DNA of 64,000 nucleotides from Serinus canaria (lineage: Eukaryota > Chordata > Aves > Passeriformes > Fringillidae), in contig NC_066315.1 in assembly GCF_022539315.1 (NCBI RefSeq), positions 95,151,990 through 95,215,989 on the forward strand. Direction: 5' to 3'. Made by a program: the position numbers and the translations under genes. The notes beneath the pieces are model-generated. The model saw only the letters and a program-made list of their open reading frames with translations. It did no database searches and was not told the DNA's origin. Of this stretch, positions 12,971-25,925 are shown one piece after another (positions within the stretch are counted from its first letter, which is position 1; each line of letters starts with the position of its first letter).

Positions 12971-13026
12971 AACCAGAGAATCTTTAAAGGTGCCTTTTAA
13001 TCCAAACTACTCAATGATTCTCTGAT
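12971..13026 (+). mobile_element. CR1 retrotransposon 3' end, right part
   Basis: This continues the CR1 broken at 12579, with AACCAGAGAATCTTTAAAGG, then a CCAAACTACTC block, and ends in ATGATTCTCTGATA, a decayed form of the short 3'-terminal tandem repeat typical of avian CR1. Confidence 0.85.
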
Positions 13027-13045
13027 AAAACTCTTCTGTGCCATT

Positions 13046-13066
13046 AAAAAAAAAAAAAAAAAAAAA
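13046..13066. repeat. Poly(A) tract, 21 bp
   Basis: A simple A run about 20 bp beyond the CR1 end. CR1 does not normally end in poly(A), so I treat it as a simple repeat and not as a retrocopy tail. Confidence 0.8.
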
Positions 13067-14007
13067 GAAGAAACAACTGAAGTAAAACCCTGGCACTAAA
13101 GAAGGTGTCTCTTCATTTTCTCTGGTAAAAGGAGATACTTCCTGCTTCACAAGAATGTTACTAATAAAATAATTAACTTTATATAGGATACAAAATGTAC
13201 TGTAAATACATTGCATGCTTTAACAGCTTAAATTGATATCTATGTATAGCAGAGGGATTTTTACTGAGTTACTTCAGTTAAGTTTAAAACAATCTACCAG
13301 ACAATAGGTTTTCCAACAAGGCCTAATGTCCTAATAACAAAATTAAAATCAGCTTGTGAATTCTTATGAATTCATTGCTTGTGTACTGTAGCTTAATTGT
13401 GTTCATATTTGTGCATTTATTTATAATTCTTTATCAACTTATAATTTCCATGTTAGAGTGTTTTGAGCTGTAAAGGATAAATCTGACTTAAATGGGAGTA
13501 AAGAAGTAAGTTACTTTGAGAACAGTATACTTCTTTTCAGAGAGGTAATGCTGCATTAAAAATACAAACTTCCTTTTGAAACACACTCCCTGAAAATCCA
13601 CATGAACCAAAGCTTTTCTCCCTTTCTATTCTTTACTTGTGAACAGTAACAACTGGTAAGTGGTTATTAGTACAGTTGACTGGTTCCAAGTTGTCTGATA
13701 ACATTAATTTATTTCCCTCATGTAAACTTGGACAGGACTGCAGGGAGATAAGTGAACAGTGTTAACATGGGAGCGTGAGGATTTTCCTTTAGGGCTTTAT
13801 CAGAGTCTAAATATGTTCTGACCAAGTTTTTTAAAATTACCTGCTTGTGGAAAATGTGATGCTTAATATCAAATTTTCATTTTTTATGCTTTACTGAATT
13901 TTAATTTAGTTAGAGATAGAACTGTATAGGTAAATCACAGGAGAGATACAAATTACACCTTTGAGAACATGGCAGTTGTAATTTACAGCAGAACCACAAT
14001 ACAAATG

Positions 14008-14063
14008 CAATGCTTAGTCTAATAGCCTAAAAGTCCAATGCTTAGTCTAATAATCTAAAACAT
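14008..14063. repeat. 28-bp tandem duplication
   Basis: CAATGCTTAGTCTAATA occurs at 14008 and again at 14036, a period of 28 bp. The remainder of the second unit has diverged slightly. A local duplication, non-coding. Confidence 0.85.
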
Positions 14064-16774
14064 TATTTCAATGTAGAAATAAAGCCAGTTCATCCACTTG
14101 ACTGATGAAATACACTCTGGCTGGTTCATATGTAGCCATTTATTCACCCTTTAGTTCTCATTCTGCCGAGACAAGTTCAGCATTCTTTGCAACAGCCATG
14201 GTCAGCCAATACATATATTTTTCCCTGAGCCTTATGAAAGAGCCTTCTGTGTCAGTCTTCTCACAGCCTTCTTCCATTTTAGGGTTTCAATAAAGACTGA
14301 GAGTAAATTGCTAGCTGAAATGTTTGGGATACAATAGATCTACAGGGTTATCATTCATTTGGATTTGAATTTTCCCTTAATTTATGTATATATATATATA
14401 AGCATAAGTAAATAAAAGCTAGCATTTAAAATGCCCAGACACATCTATCTGAAAACCTTATATACAAGGAATCAGGACAAATATTTTTAAAATGAAATGC
14501 TGCTTTTATTATCTTTTATCATCAGTTTAAAAATTATTTTGACACCAAATTTGAATACCTATTTAGCAAAGTAAACTCAAGGCTAGTTAGAAATTTCTCC
14601 AGAGATATGACCCAGAATCGTGCCAGTAGAGAAACTAATGTTCTCACCTTATTTTAGGTATGAAGGAGGTTTGAATTCAATGAAAAGAACTAACAATGAA
14701 AAATTACTTTGGCATTTCAAATATTTAGATTGAATTTATATTTTTGAGCACCATTTTGCATTTCCAAATAATACGGTGACATAATAATTAGACAAATGGT
14801 ATATGATGTACTATGCTAGATGAGAAAATGACAAATTTGTGTTTTCTAAAAAATGAGTAATTTTATTGTCATATATTTTCAAAAGGGCAAAGCCCATATA
14901 GAAGAAAAAAGAAAAAATATTTTCTTTATGATTTTGGGACTAAGGTTCATACAGTAGCAGTGAGCCTGTATTGACAGGTCTAATCATACAGCAAAGAAAA
15001 TAACTAATTTAATAGAGAAAATATAGAACCTGTCCAAAAATGCAGTGAAGTAATTGTTCATTATGGAATCCAGTTTTGGAAGGAAAAAATAAAAACAAAG
15101 CAGGAAAAAAACCCTGAGGCATTAGAAAAGCTCATCCCTCAGCAGATTTAAGATGTTGAAGCTAAGTGTTCTAGCAAAAAAAATTTATTAAACAAGATAA
15201 ATAAGAAATTTGGTTTTAGTATCACAGGGGCTAAATGACACTACTTGAAGAAAAAATTATAAGGAAAACTCAATTTTGGAAGCTACACCCAAACAAACTG
15301 AAATTAAAAATTCTGAAACTATTTTTGGAGGGGCTTGATAGAACAGTCCAAGACAGATTTGTTTCATCAAAAAAAAAACAAACCAAAACCCCCAAACAAA
15401 CAAAACAAAATAAAAACAGCTTTGCAGAGAGGTACCAGATCATTTAACTACACCAAAAGAACTGGGTACAGTGGTTCATCTTCTTGCTGGGCAACTGCTT
15501 CAGCCATCAAGTAAAGCACAGTAAACCAGAATAAAATATTGGCTTCTCAAATTAAATGAGTTCTTTTTTTGAAGATATATTAAAATCAAATGTAAGTTCT
15601 TAGCTCAAATGTATTTCAGCACATTTGAAATTATGCCCTTGTAACCATACTGAGAAAATAATGTTAATCAAAAAAGTGACTGATTTCAAACTGTTTTAAA
15701 AATGTTACTTTTAATGGTAAGGCTGAATGAATGATTCAAATTAAAGTTTTTCCCATTCTTGCACTCTATTTAAGACAGCAACAAATACTGGATTTTCAAG
15801 AATATGAATATGGAATAAACATCATAACTCCTCCCTAGTTTCCAAAACTTCAAAAAATTTTTGCTCAGTAACATCTGTTCTTAGTAGCCTTGAAGAGATT
15901 CTTCTTCAGGTCATGTGTGCACTTAGGCAAGTTTTGTAGTAGAAAATGAGCTGAATAATGTAACAAATTAAAGTGTTTATACAAATATCAGCCCTGTATA
16001 AGTTATATTTTAGGCATGAATCTTTCAATAATTTGCTTTAAAACAAAATCATTATGTTATCTTTTCTATTAATGTCTAAGCTTTTATTTGCCTCGGGTCC
16101 AAATGCTTGTATTTGCAATAAACAGAAAAATAGTATCTTTACTATTGATGCATAATAGAATTAAAATATTCTAAATAAAATATTAAAATATTTGAGGGAA
16201 CTCAAATAGTCTTGAATTTTTTGTATGCAACATTGACAAAAAAAAATCCAAGTCCCTATTGGATTTGAGACTTTTGGCACTTCCCTCTTTTCAGGACTCC
16301 ACATAAAAGGCAGTGGTCTTTTGAATTACCCCTATATTTTATAATACAGTTTAAAGACTTCTTACCTTTTTTTTCCCCCTGCATGAAAGTGGCTCAGAAT
16401 TGGGTATTGTCATAGTCTAGTGATCCCATAAGTACATCAAGAATTTCTAATAGCCACTATTCCTGGTGTGATTGCCTTTGCTACTGCAGGTGACAAGGAA
16501 ACCAAGGGAGATTTTGTCCAGGTCTTGCTGAAAGGATGAGGTAGCAAAGAAGACCAAAACATTGCAACAGCACTCATATTCTCAACAGAACTCAATATAT
16601 TCTCCTATTCCCTTATAACTTTACAGCTATAGGAAAGATTGCAAAGGTTTTATCAGGGTTTCATTTAGACATCATGAACAATATATGTCTGGGAAAAAAA
16701 ATGCTTCCCAAAAGCAATCATGAATTTGTTGCCTCAATACTAAACTAAAATACAATTAACAGTCAACTAAGCAA

Positions 16775-16808
16775 AAAAAAGGGGAAAAAAAAAGAAAGAA
16801 AGAAAGAA
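16775..16808. repeat. A-rich / (AAAG)n simple repeat
   Basis: An A-rich tract that passes into AAAG units (AAAGAAAGAAAGAAAG) at its right end. Confidence 0.8.
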
Positions 16809-18066
16809 TGTAAAAGTATCATAAGTGCAAATTTGATAGCTCTATGTGAAAGATGTCCTGCTATCTTTCTTTTGAAAATCAATAATCTATTAAGTAGGTA
16901 CAGTACTCTGAACTACCCTTGTTACTTTCAATTCCTCAAAAGAGCTAAAAATTGATTTAACGCATAGTTTCTAATTGCAGCTATAGATTGCTTTTGGAAT
17001 CTATACAGTTCACCTTCATTTCTTCTGTGTTTCCAATTTTACTTGCCATTTGTTCTGTTTTATTCTCCTTTGTTCTACCAAGATGAACACTTTTCAATTT
17101 TCTATGCATAAGTCATTACCCCTTATTGTTGCTTAGTGGGTCCTTTGGCATCTCTAGCTTAAACCAAGTAATTAAAAGAGCTCAGAAAATCCTTACCCTG
17201 AGCTTTCCACAGAGCAGAAAAGTGAATTGTTCTCCCAGTGGTTGCTGTTGAAAGGAAAGAAGGAAATTGAGGAAACAGGATGATTAAACTTTACACCACA
17301 ATCTCATATTTTATTCAGTGTGATCATAGAATACTTAGGTAGTTCACCAGCATGGGGAAATTTTTCATTCTGATTGATAGCAGTAGCTCCTACTTTCAAC
17401 ATGAGAAATTAAGATTTAAAAATATGTAATGACTCTAAAGTACTTCAATGTAAAAAACTGATAAACTAACCAGATTTTATCTCAATGGAATCTATTTAAA
17501 TTGATGTGCTGAAGCAGAAAGTGACTGACCACCATTTTAAATGAACAGCAACCCCCAAAAGCTAAATATTAGGTAGATCAACTGATGCTGCTTTTCTCAG
17601 TTATAGAACTGTTCCTTAAATCCCTTCATGTACAAATAAGTGAATCATCCTATTTTCTTGTCAATTATTCTATTTAATGAAAAAAAAACATCAACACAAC
17701 ATAACCTGGACAACTAAGGAAGGGAAGGAGAGGCTATGTTTATCTGTCTTTTGTTTTCATTATAAGAACTAAGCAATACTACTGTGACAAACTATATTTC
17801 TTGTTAATTTATGCTCTGAATTGCAAAGAGAGCACAGAGATTTTCATCAGACCCCTTGGACATGATACTTATCTGTTTAGATATTAAATTTGAAAACCAG
17901 GTTCATTCTGGACTCAGCTCAGTGACACTGCACATTCACACACAGTAAAGAGTGACTGTATATGTTCCATGAATGTGCAACAAATTTCACACTATACATA
18001 TTTCACGGTGCAAAAAAACTCAAATCAGATCCCTAAATAACCCTCTAGGTTTTATGAGCAATTAGT

Positions 18067-18069
<3 letters not shown>

Positions 18070-18126
<57 letters not shown>
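18070..18126. repeat. (TA)n microsatellite, about 57 bp
   Basis: An uninterrupted TA run and the longest simple repeat in the window. The immediate flanks (AAAT before, AATTT after) extend its self-complementarity, so it can form a long hairpin or cruciform. Likely polymorphic in length. Confidence 0.95.
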
Positions 18127-18132
<6 letters not shown>

Positions 18133-19070
18133 AGCACACTCAATTCCTGGTAAACTCTGAATTGTTTTATATACACTGCTTTAGTAGCTAACTTAAACTA
18201 TTGCCCAGCTTTTGCTTGTAAGATGGTTTTACAGTATGATATTAATACATGCCCTTCCTCAGCTGTTTTGGAGGGCTATACCACTAGTAAAATCTTTCAT
18301 TAAACTTAATAAAATATCAAGATATATTAGTTATTTGAACCCAAAAGACTTTTTTATTATAAGAATTATATGTCAGTATAAGAATTTTTTTTTTTACTCT
18401 GCATGGTGGGATGCTGTGTCCATTATATAGTGCACTGAAACAAATATTTTTGTTCTAATTCCTATCGATGAAAACTTATGAATTTCAGTTGATATTTCAT
18501 AGCCCAATTCTTAAATGAGAATTAAAAAATCCATTTTGTATGCATATTTTAACAGAGGATTTTTGTGTGAATGATCCTCACGATTAGTCTAAAACTAATG
18601 AAAATTTTAAATCTCTGGATATTTGTAAAACTTATATTATCTTGCCTCTGAATTATATTGATTTGCTATCTATTACAGGGCAATTTCTGTCTCTAGGCTT
18701 TGTATTGTGCTATTAGTACATATACAGTGTAATTTTTACTGAAGAATAGATACTACTTATTTGTGAAGTGTTGGTAAAAAAAAAGATGGAAGGAATGAAA
18801 TTTTCAAAGAATCCTAAAAGGCTTAATACTTAGACTTGCTGAAGTCCATCAAGAGTTGAAAATCCACTCTTAACTGTTTGTATATGTGCTATTTGAAACA
18901 GCTCATTGTCTACTACATCCAGACATGGCTCAAAACTCGCATGGCTTGGCCCCACACTATAGCAAGACCCAAGGGTGGACTATTCCTCTTCCTCACCTTA
19001 CCCACCAGCATCTGTGCTTTTGTTTTCAAGAAAATAGTCACTGTCAAATGTTTTGAAAAGGTAACAGTTT
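18127..19070. other. Anonymous AT-rich DNA, no gene seen
   Basis: No recognisable gene or mobile element. A frame at 18878-19129 runs partly into the LTR that begins at 19077 and is not a gene. Confidence 0.6.
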
Positions 19071-19076
19071 GTCTAA
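19071..19076. repeat. Target-site duplication GTCTAA, left copy
   Basis: GTCTAA directly precedes the LTR at 19077-19459 and is repeated exactly at 19460-19465. Confidence 0.9.
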
Positions 19077-19459
19077 TGTCACTGACATGTCCTATGAAAA
19101 ATCCTTTCCTTAGGATTTTTTCCTCCTGAGAAGAGAGAGGCCTCAAGAACAAAATGCAAACAATTCTTATCTGCTGCTGTGGAATGCAACAGGGGGATCT
19201 GTGATTGGTCTCATCTGGTTGTTTCTAATTAATGGCCAATCACAGTCCAGCTGTCCAGACTGTCTCGGTCAGAGACAAGCATTTGTTATTCATTCCTTTT
19301 CTATTCTTAGAAGCCTTCTGATGAAATCTTTTCTTCTATTATTTTAGTATAGTTTTCAATATAATATATATGATAAAATAATAAACCAAGCCTTCTGATA
19401 CATGGAGTCAACTTTCTTGTCTCTTCCCTCATCCTGGGACCCCTGCAACCACTGCCACA
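19077..19459 (+). mobile_element. ERVK-like solo LTR, copy 2, plus orientation, 383 bp
   Basis: Same family as the LTRs at 12580 and 54178, in the opposite orientation. It begins TGTCACTGACATGTCCTATG and has the family's 9-bp hairpin (19097-19105 with 19112-19120). It carries CCAAT-type boxes (GATTGGTCTC and GGCCAATCACAG) and AATAAA at 19380-19385, and ends CAACCACTGCCACA at 19459. Canonical TG...CA ends and a perfect GTCTAA duplication on both sides fix the limits and point to a 6-bp-duplicating class II integrase. No internal proviral sequence remains. Confidence 0.93.
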
Positions 19460-19465
19460 GTCTAA
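19460..19465. repeat. Target-site duplication GTCTAA, right copy
   Basis: Identical partner of 19071-19076. Confidence 0.9.
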
Positions 19466-22400
19466 TATTCAGGAGTCATCTCAGAAGCCCATTATGTGCC
19501 ATCAGATACATCTGGCTGCAGACTGTGAAAGTACCAGCTTCAAAGAAACTTCATCGTTTCTCTCTTTTTCCATGAGAGGTGAAGTGAAACTGGGGCATCT
19601 TGTTTATCCCTGTTAGAAACAATAGCTGATGCTGTGCCTAATATAAATATAAATATATTTTATAGAATTATCTTTATTTTAAAAAAAGTACATACATATA
19701 TTTTCATATCTGAGTGCAGACTGCATTCTTCAACTAACAACAGCCACTTTTTCCAAAACCCTCACATCTCATGTTCTTGCAGGAAGTCTAATCAGGCTTT
19801 ATGAGGCGCTTCATCTCCTTATTTTCACTCATACACACCTCCTCCACAGACATATCTAGTTGAATATGTTCTGTATAGAGAGTTCAAGTTCCTGAACAGT
19901 CCTATATTTACTTTCATTTTTAATGAAAATATGAATACTACCTATATCCTAAACAAAAGAATAAAGTTTCAAAATAACCTCAAGCTAGTGACCATGGTAG
20001 AGTTATATATTGTTATCACACATCCTACATCATAATGAATGTCTACTGGAATTGAGATAATATGTAAATAATAAAACAAAGTAACCCAGCATATATAATC
20101 CCATTACAATGTCTCTTTACATGCACCAACCCAGTCTCTGAGGTACATATCATGCATTATTAAACAATAAACAAAAATGTATTAGATTAATATCTGAAAT
20201 TAGTTGCATCCATTAGGGTAATGTTTTGCCATATTTCATTTTCTCTGTCATTTATTGTACAAATAGTATAAATTCTAGAGTGAGAAATGATAATACTAAA
20301 AATTTTATTAAATATATATTTCATTGCATATGAAGCTAAACTATATTTTAATTTAATTCAACAATCCTAAACACATTAATGCTATGTGCTTCAAAACTTG
20401 GAATGGCAAACTGCTTGTGCTCGTAAAAAAAAACCACAACAAAGATACTTCAAAAAGTAATTTTATGGTATTTTTAAATGTTCAGTAGAGAATATGATGG
20501 GCCAAATGTAATTACCCCGTAATTGGTGCACTTGACAGTCACATTCTGAACTCAACTTTGATTTTACAAACAAAGCTTCTGTGTCAGTTTTTCCTTCAGT
20601 ATTCAGGCACAATTAATCCATGTGCTGATATCCAATGAGACTGACTTTCAAGTCACAATTTAGCTGTTCAGTATTTCATTAATCATGCTGGCACAGTTTT
20701 TACATTCAATAGAGTAATAGTATCTGGCCAAAACTGCAATACCTCCAGGCAAAGAGGGTTTTAGGTAGCTAGAGCACATTTCCCTTTCCCAAGTGTGGAT
20801 TACAGTAACTTTACAGGTTGTGCTGTCACTATAACTCTCTGTATTTTCAAGGGGGAAAAAGACAGGGGAAGAAGAAGAAAAGAAGAAATAATTTCAAGAA
20901 CTGATCCTGATACATTTTGTCCTGATTTAAAATCCAGAATAAAGAAGAATATAAAAAAATACTAATGAAAATAAAAATCCTCATTCCGAGAGCCCTGTCT
21001 GAATTAATACCTATATGAATAGATTTAAATTCCTGACTACTTGGCACTTTAAGTTTGCTGAAGTGATACTATGAAGGATGTCTCCAGGACAACAAACATC
21101 TTGAAGGCTGTCTGAGCTCAAGCACACTGATTCAGCAAGAAAAGCCTGACACTTTGGGATACAGTCACTTCAGAAATGAAAAGCTGCTCATTTAAAATGA
21201 AATTCAATCTATTGAATTATTCAAAAATAATTGATTACATTGGGTAGAAAACCCCTCACTAGTACTTGCTTACATTAATGAATTAGAAATAGAAGATATC
21301 ATCAGAATAAAAGTATGAATACAGCTAAATTTGCAGACAGAAATACTTTGCAGTAGACAGCAAAGACTGCATAATTGGATAGTGCAATCTGACAGCATGT
21401 GAAGTGTAGTGAACATGGAAGATCCATCTAATGTTAATTTTGCCTGGGAAAGTAATTCTAATGAATAGCCTTTCAAGTCCAGGTATTTTTATTATAAAAA
21501 AAAAAAAAAAAATTGATCACGGCATTTACATTCTCATCTATTGGTATTGTGTCAGAAAGAAGCAAGTTGATTTGAAAGATGAATCATATGCAGTTTTTCT
21601 GCCATGATTATTGATTATCTTTCAACCTATAAAGACTGCCTAAGGTTAGGAAGCACTGAAAGATTTATTACCTTTATAGATCTATCTTTTCTGTGGTGAT
21701 TAAAGTAAACATAAATCTGTTTTACCAAATGATACAGTAAACATGATTGCCTTAAATAATTAAAAATATATTAAACATAAAGAAATAACATTCACTGCAA
21801 TTTTTTCAGGTTAAGAAAAGAATTGAATAAGCATTTTTAATGTGCTGTTCTGCTTTGAAGAGCTTGACAAATATTTTTATTTTGCACTTGGTCAGAATGA
21901 CTAGAAACACCACCCAAATATCAATTGCATTTAGACACCCAAGATAAGTATTGGGTTTTCCTCTGCATTTCAAGTGAAGTTGGGGAAGAAATGTAGGAAG
22001 GAAGAGAAACAATAGTTAAAAAAAAAGTGATGACAAGCAAACAGAAATCAGGAGAGTTGAGTTTGCTGGGCATCTATTAATGTTGCCCAAGATTTATAGA
22101 CATTGCCCAAACAATGCACCCACAGGCATCCATGAACCCTGCAACTGCACCAAAAAACAATGACCCATTTTAAGCTGAGAGAAGCTTCCAACCTACAGAA
22201 GTTTCCCTTCCTTCCATACTTTGGTATGGCTCTAAAATAGTTTATGTGACTGTTCTGTAGCCACTTGCAGTTAAATGGAGTTGTGTCAGTAAAGCTTTTA
22301 ATTTTTAAACCTGTTTAAGATGATCGAGGTCATTCTGATTAAAATTAATTAGGTCTTGATTGCAGCTATTCATAGATTGTTGAGTATGACAGATATTCTG

Positions 22401-24518
22401 GTGGAGAACAGATGGGTTTACAGCAGTAATTCCAACACCCTCAGACATCCCCAGAAAGCTATGCCTGCCCACACATGCAAAAGTCATCCTTCAAAGGCAA
22501 ATCTAATCCCAGACTTTTTGCTCAGTAATCCTTTTCTATACTCTATAGTATACAATCAGCATAATAGCATCACTTTGTGCTAAATCCTAATGTAATTCTC
22601 AGGGTACATGTAGAAAATGATCCAACTAGTACCCTACTGTGTATTGTATTACTACATGCATAGGTGTTGTTTGCAGAGGATTAAAGTTGCTCTTGGATGA
22701 TGCTTGTAGGTACAAAGGAGTTAACTGAAATACTCACTGGTGATCTGGATAAACAGCAAGTCTATTCTGCAAGACACAATGGATTCTGGAAGCATCTGAG
22801 AGCTTTGAGGCTTTTCCCTCTTCGTCATCTACAAGATTCTGGGTTTAGTCACTAGAATGTATTACATCTGTAGATTCCATGGGTAGTGGTGATTCCTTAG
22901 ACTAGTTTTTTGGACTATAATTCCAGTTGTCATAAGATCTCAGCACCACCCTTTGTACTCCTGTCTTTTTGGAGTACAAAAAGATTCTGGGTTGAGGCAG
23001 AGTTCCAGTAAGGCCATGGGCACTGAAATGATGTTAGACTAAGCTGGAAAAAAGCTAAAAGGCACTGTACACAGGAAATCTGACATAGAGAAAATAAGGA
23101 AATGCTTTGTTTAGTAACAATCTGTGTCATGATACACGAATTTTTCCATTAGAAGTTGACATCAATATCTGTTACACATATCATGCCTTTCATTTGCTGG
23201 AAAATCATTGTTGTATACATCAACACCGGAGTGTTGATAATATATTCTTAAGAGAAATATTGTGAGCAGGCTATATTTAATTTGTTTAAGATCTATCTAT
23301 ATATCTATCTACATTTGTATGTGGATGTATTTACTGCTGAAACTAATAAGTGTTTTTTTAGAAGAATACTTTAGAATTAGAATTTTTCTTTAGAAATTTT
23401 ATGTTTATAACATTTTTTTATATCAGAGATGTTTAATTTTTATGTCATGGATGGTTAATATTTTTGTTAATTCTTTTTAATAAAAATTTCATTATAATTG
23501 ATATTTTCTGTTATTTCCAAGATAATCTTTTTTAAAGATGTTAACAAATTTACTGCTACTTTCTTAAGAAATCTCATTTTAACTTTATGCTGGCACCGTT
23601 TGGACCTTTTCTACAACTTTTCTCTTTCGCATAAAAGTATTTGAGAAATCAGCTTTGCTCAAGCATTCTACCACCTCCCACATGCCATTATCATTCAGCT
23701 TTTTCAGTCTTTATTTGTTAGTCCAGAAAGAAAACAATCCTTCTTAATGTAACTATCAGCCAGTTGCATATAGTAGCCAATGATTGTATTGTTTTCCCCA
23801 CATATCTTACACCAGCCGTGGCTGGTAAACTTCTCTTTTTTACCATTGTCTAATATATACACAAAGAATTGGCTTTATGAGTGTTCCTAGCTGTTTTCAC
23901 CTGCAGTGACTGGAGAGACAGAGACTCTGCACTGACTGGGTCACTCTGTGTGAAGCAGACAGCACAATATCCTTTAGAGATGCCTGTCCCTCTCCTTTGA
24001 TGGGTAAAGGGGTCCAAGTAATCAGCTTAGACTATTAGACAGATGAAGATAATCTTACCCTTCTCACCATGTATCTGTTGTTATTTCTATTCATCTCATG
24101 TAATAATGTAACCCACAGTAATCCCTTGAAAACAGATACCCAAAGCAGGATCAGCTCATCCAGTTTCTTTCAGTTCTCACCACAGTGAGTTTTCTTTTCT
24201 ACTTTTCATCTTTTTCTTTCTAAACACATTTTTGCTTTCTATGTAGAAAAGTAAATCCACTATTTCTGAAAGTTTTGCTCTGAGGTATCTTTGTAACCCT
24301 TGGCAGTTCTGATGTCAGATTACTTCAGTTAACAGAGAGCAGCAAATATTGCTAAAGAAGTGAATTGTTAATTTCAAATGTACAAAATGAAATGAACAGA
24401 GAATTAAATACTGGGACAAATCTTGATGGCTGTCTTTTGAAATGTAGCTTATAACTGTACTCCTCTTTATTTTACTGACCTCCTCTTAGCTAATATGAAT
24501 TGGAAAAGTTCATTTCAG
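19466..24518. other. Anonymous AT-rich DNA, no gene seen
   Basis: No gene, RNA gene or mobile element that I can name. There is a short ATCT-type simple patch near 23291-23313 and an A run of about 16 bp near 21497. A slightly more GC-balanced patch near 23890-24020 has no identifiable content. Confidence 0.55.
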
Positions 24519-24692
24519 TGACCAGCTCCCACTCAAATTACACTGTCAATGCCACACCAACTTTCAGATTACATGACTTAACATCAGAAAAACCCTTCAG
24601 AATACAACTTTTTGTGATGGAAACAAAAAACATCTTGTGTTTGGCATGTCCGACACTTGCAGTAGGAGAAAGACTAGATATTTCAGGCATTG
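24519..24692 (+). other. Possible orphan coding exon (weak), family not assigned
   Basis: I do not recognise this as a known gene. The stretch is open in one plus-strand frame (a 94-codon frame covers 24500-24784). It is preceded by an acceptor-like TTCATTTCAG ending at 24518 and followed by a donor-like GTAAAA at 24693. The enclosed 174 nt would be a symmetrical phase 1-1 exon of 58 codons. The frame includes a cysteine-rich segment (CLACPTLAVGERLDIS) that loosely resembles the Cys-x-Cys-Pro...Gly pattern in the late strands of netrin-like (NTR) domains, but several conserved positions of that family are not evident. Frames of this length arise by chance several times in a window of this composition, so I rate this low. 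Confidence 0.2.
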
Positions 24693-24784
24693 GTAAAAAA
24701 AAAATACAGGATGTTCCCCTGCCTCTTAGGACATTGAAATCAGTTCATCTTAGGCAATTAGACACCTTATTTTATTCACAATGA

Positions 24785-25497
24785 CTGTGTGGTACTGACT
24801 TTGCCATTTATAAAAAATTTACAGTCTCAGTCCAATTGCTACTAGATGCTATTTTAACACAGAAGCCAAGGAATATGTACTAATTTTCTGATAATTTTTC
24901 AGCAATAAGTATTCTTAAAGGACAGAGCAGAGGAATGTTGACTGTGCTATGTTGAAAAACTTCCCTTATGCCAATTCCAATGTGACTTCCACAGAGTTTT
25001 ATTCTGGGACTACTGCTTTCATTAGCTGCCTATCTGACACCTTTGATTTCACACAGAAAATATCATTATATTCATGAGATATGTTTGTTTAATCTTCAGC
25101 AGTCCATTATTTTTGCAGTAAGCAACACAGGCTATATAAAAAGTTTAAGCTTAGTAGAAAAAAAAAATATTTATATATAATAATGTTGTCAAATATTTAC
25201 ATCTGGCTAAAAGATTACCCACTGGATTTCTAAAATTCATTGAATTTGTATGGAATAACTTTACTAAAATATGGACCAGTATGAGGGAAAGATTATCAAT
25301 ATATATGTACAACTTTTTCATTTAACCACTTTACCAACTACCTTTCTGTATTCAACTACTTGGTCTGCTAACCAGCATGAAGAAAAATATATTTTGAAAA
25401 GGTGCCAGTTTTTTCAACAATTTTAAGTCAGTGATACTGACAAAAGTAACTCTTGGTTTTTGTCATTATTATAAGAACAAAAGGAAGCTCTTGCTGA
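24785..25497. other. Anonymous AT-rich DNA, no gene seen
   Basis: No features recognised between the weak exon candidate and the CR1 element. The frame entering from 25431 belongs to CR1. Confidence 0.6.
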
Positions 25498-25925
25498 AGG
25501 ACATCCAAAACTGGATGAAGGGTCTGGAGGAGAAGTCCTATGAGGAGCAGCTGAGGGAGCTGGAGTTGTTTAGTTTGGAGAGAAGGAGGTTCAAGAGAGA
25601 CCTTATCATTCCCTACAGCTGCCTGAAAAGTGGCTGTAGCCAGGTGGGGGGCAGCCTCTTCTCTCAGGCAATAAGGAACAACACATGAGGAAACAGCCAC
25701 AAGTTGTATCACAGAGGTTTAGATAGGATATCAGGAAGATTTTGTTACTGAAAAGGGTTAACAAGACATCAAAGAGGATTTCCAGGGTAGTGGTGGAATC
25801 ACCCTCCCTGGAAGTATTCAAAAAATGTATGGATGTGGTGCTTAGTGACATAGTTTATTGGTGGACTTAGCAGGGCTAGGTTTACAGGTGATCAAGGATC
25901 TTAAAGATCTTTTCCAATCTAATAA
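25498..25925 (+). mobile_element. CR1 retrotransposon, 5'-truncated 3' end, plus orientation
   Basis: This contains the C-terminal end of the CR1 ORF2 (reverse transcriptase polyprotein) and the 3' UTR. In the plus-strand frame, GLEEKSYEEQLRELELFSLE followed by RRRFKRDLIIPYSCLKSG is the conserved ORF2 tail of avian CR1. After a stop at 25686 the 3' part continues with decayed versions of the usual residues. The 3' end reads GGATCTTAAAGATCTTTTCC and TCTAATAAT, matching the CR1 terminus with its last short repeats decayed. The copy is truncated at its 5' side, as almost all CR1 insertions are, and is inactive. The minus-strand frames here are antisense shadows. Confidence 0.92.

Larger units (their letters stand above)
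13067..18069. other. Anonymous AT-rich DNA, no gene seen
   Basis: No gene or mobile element is recognised over this 5 kb. It contains a 28-bp tandem duplication at 14008-14063, a short TA run near 14390 and A-rich/AAAG simple sequence near 16775-16808. Open frames are short. Confidence 0.6.
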
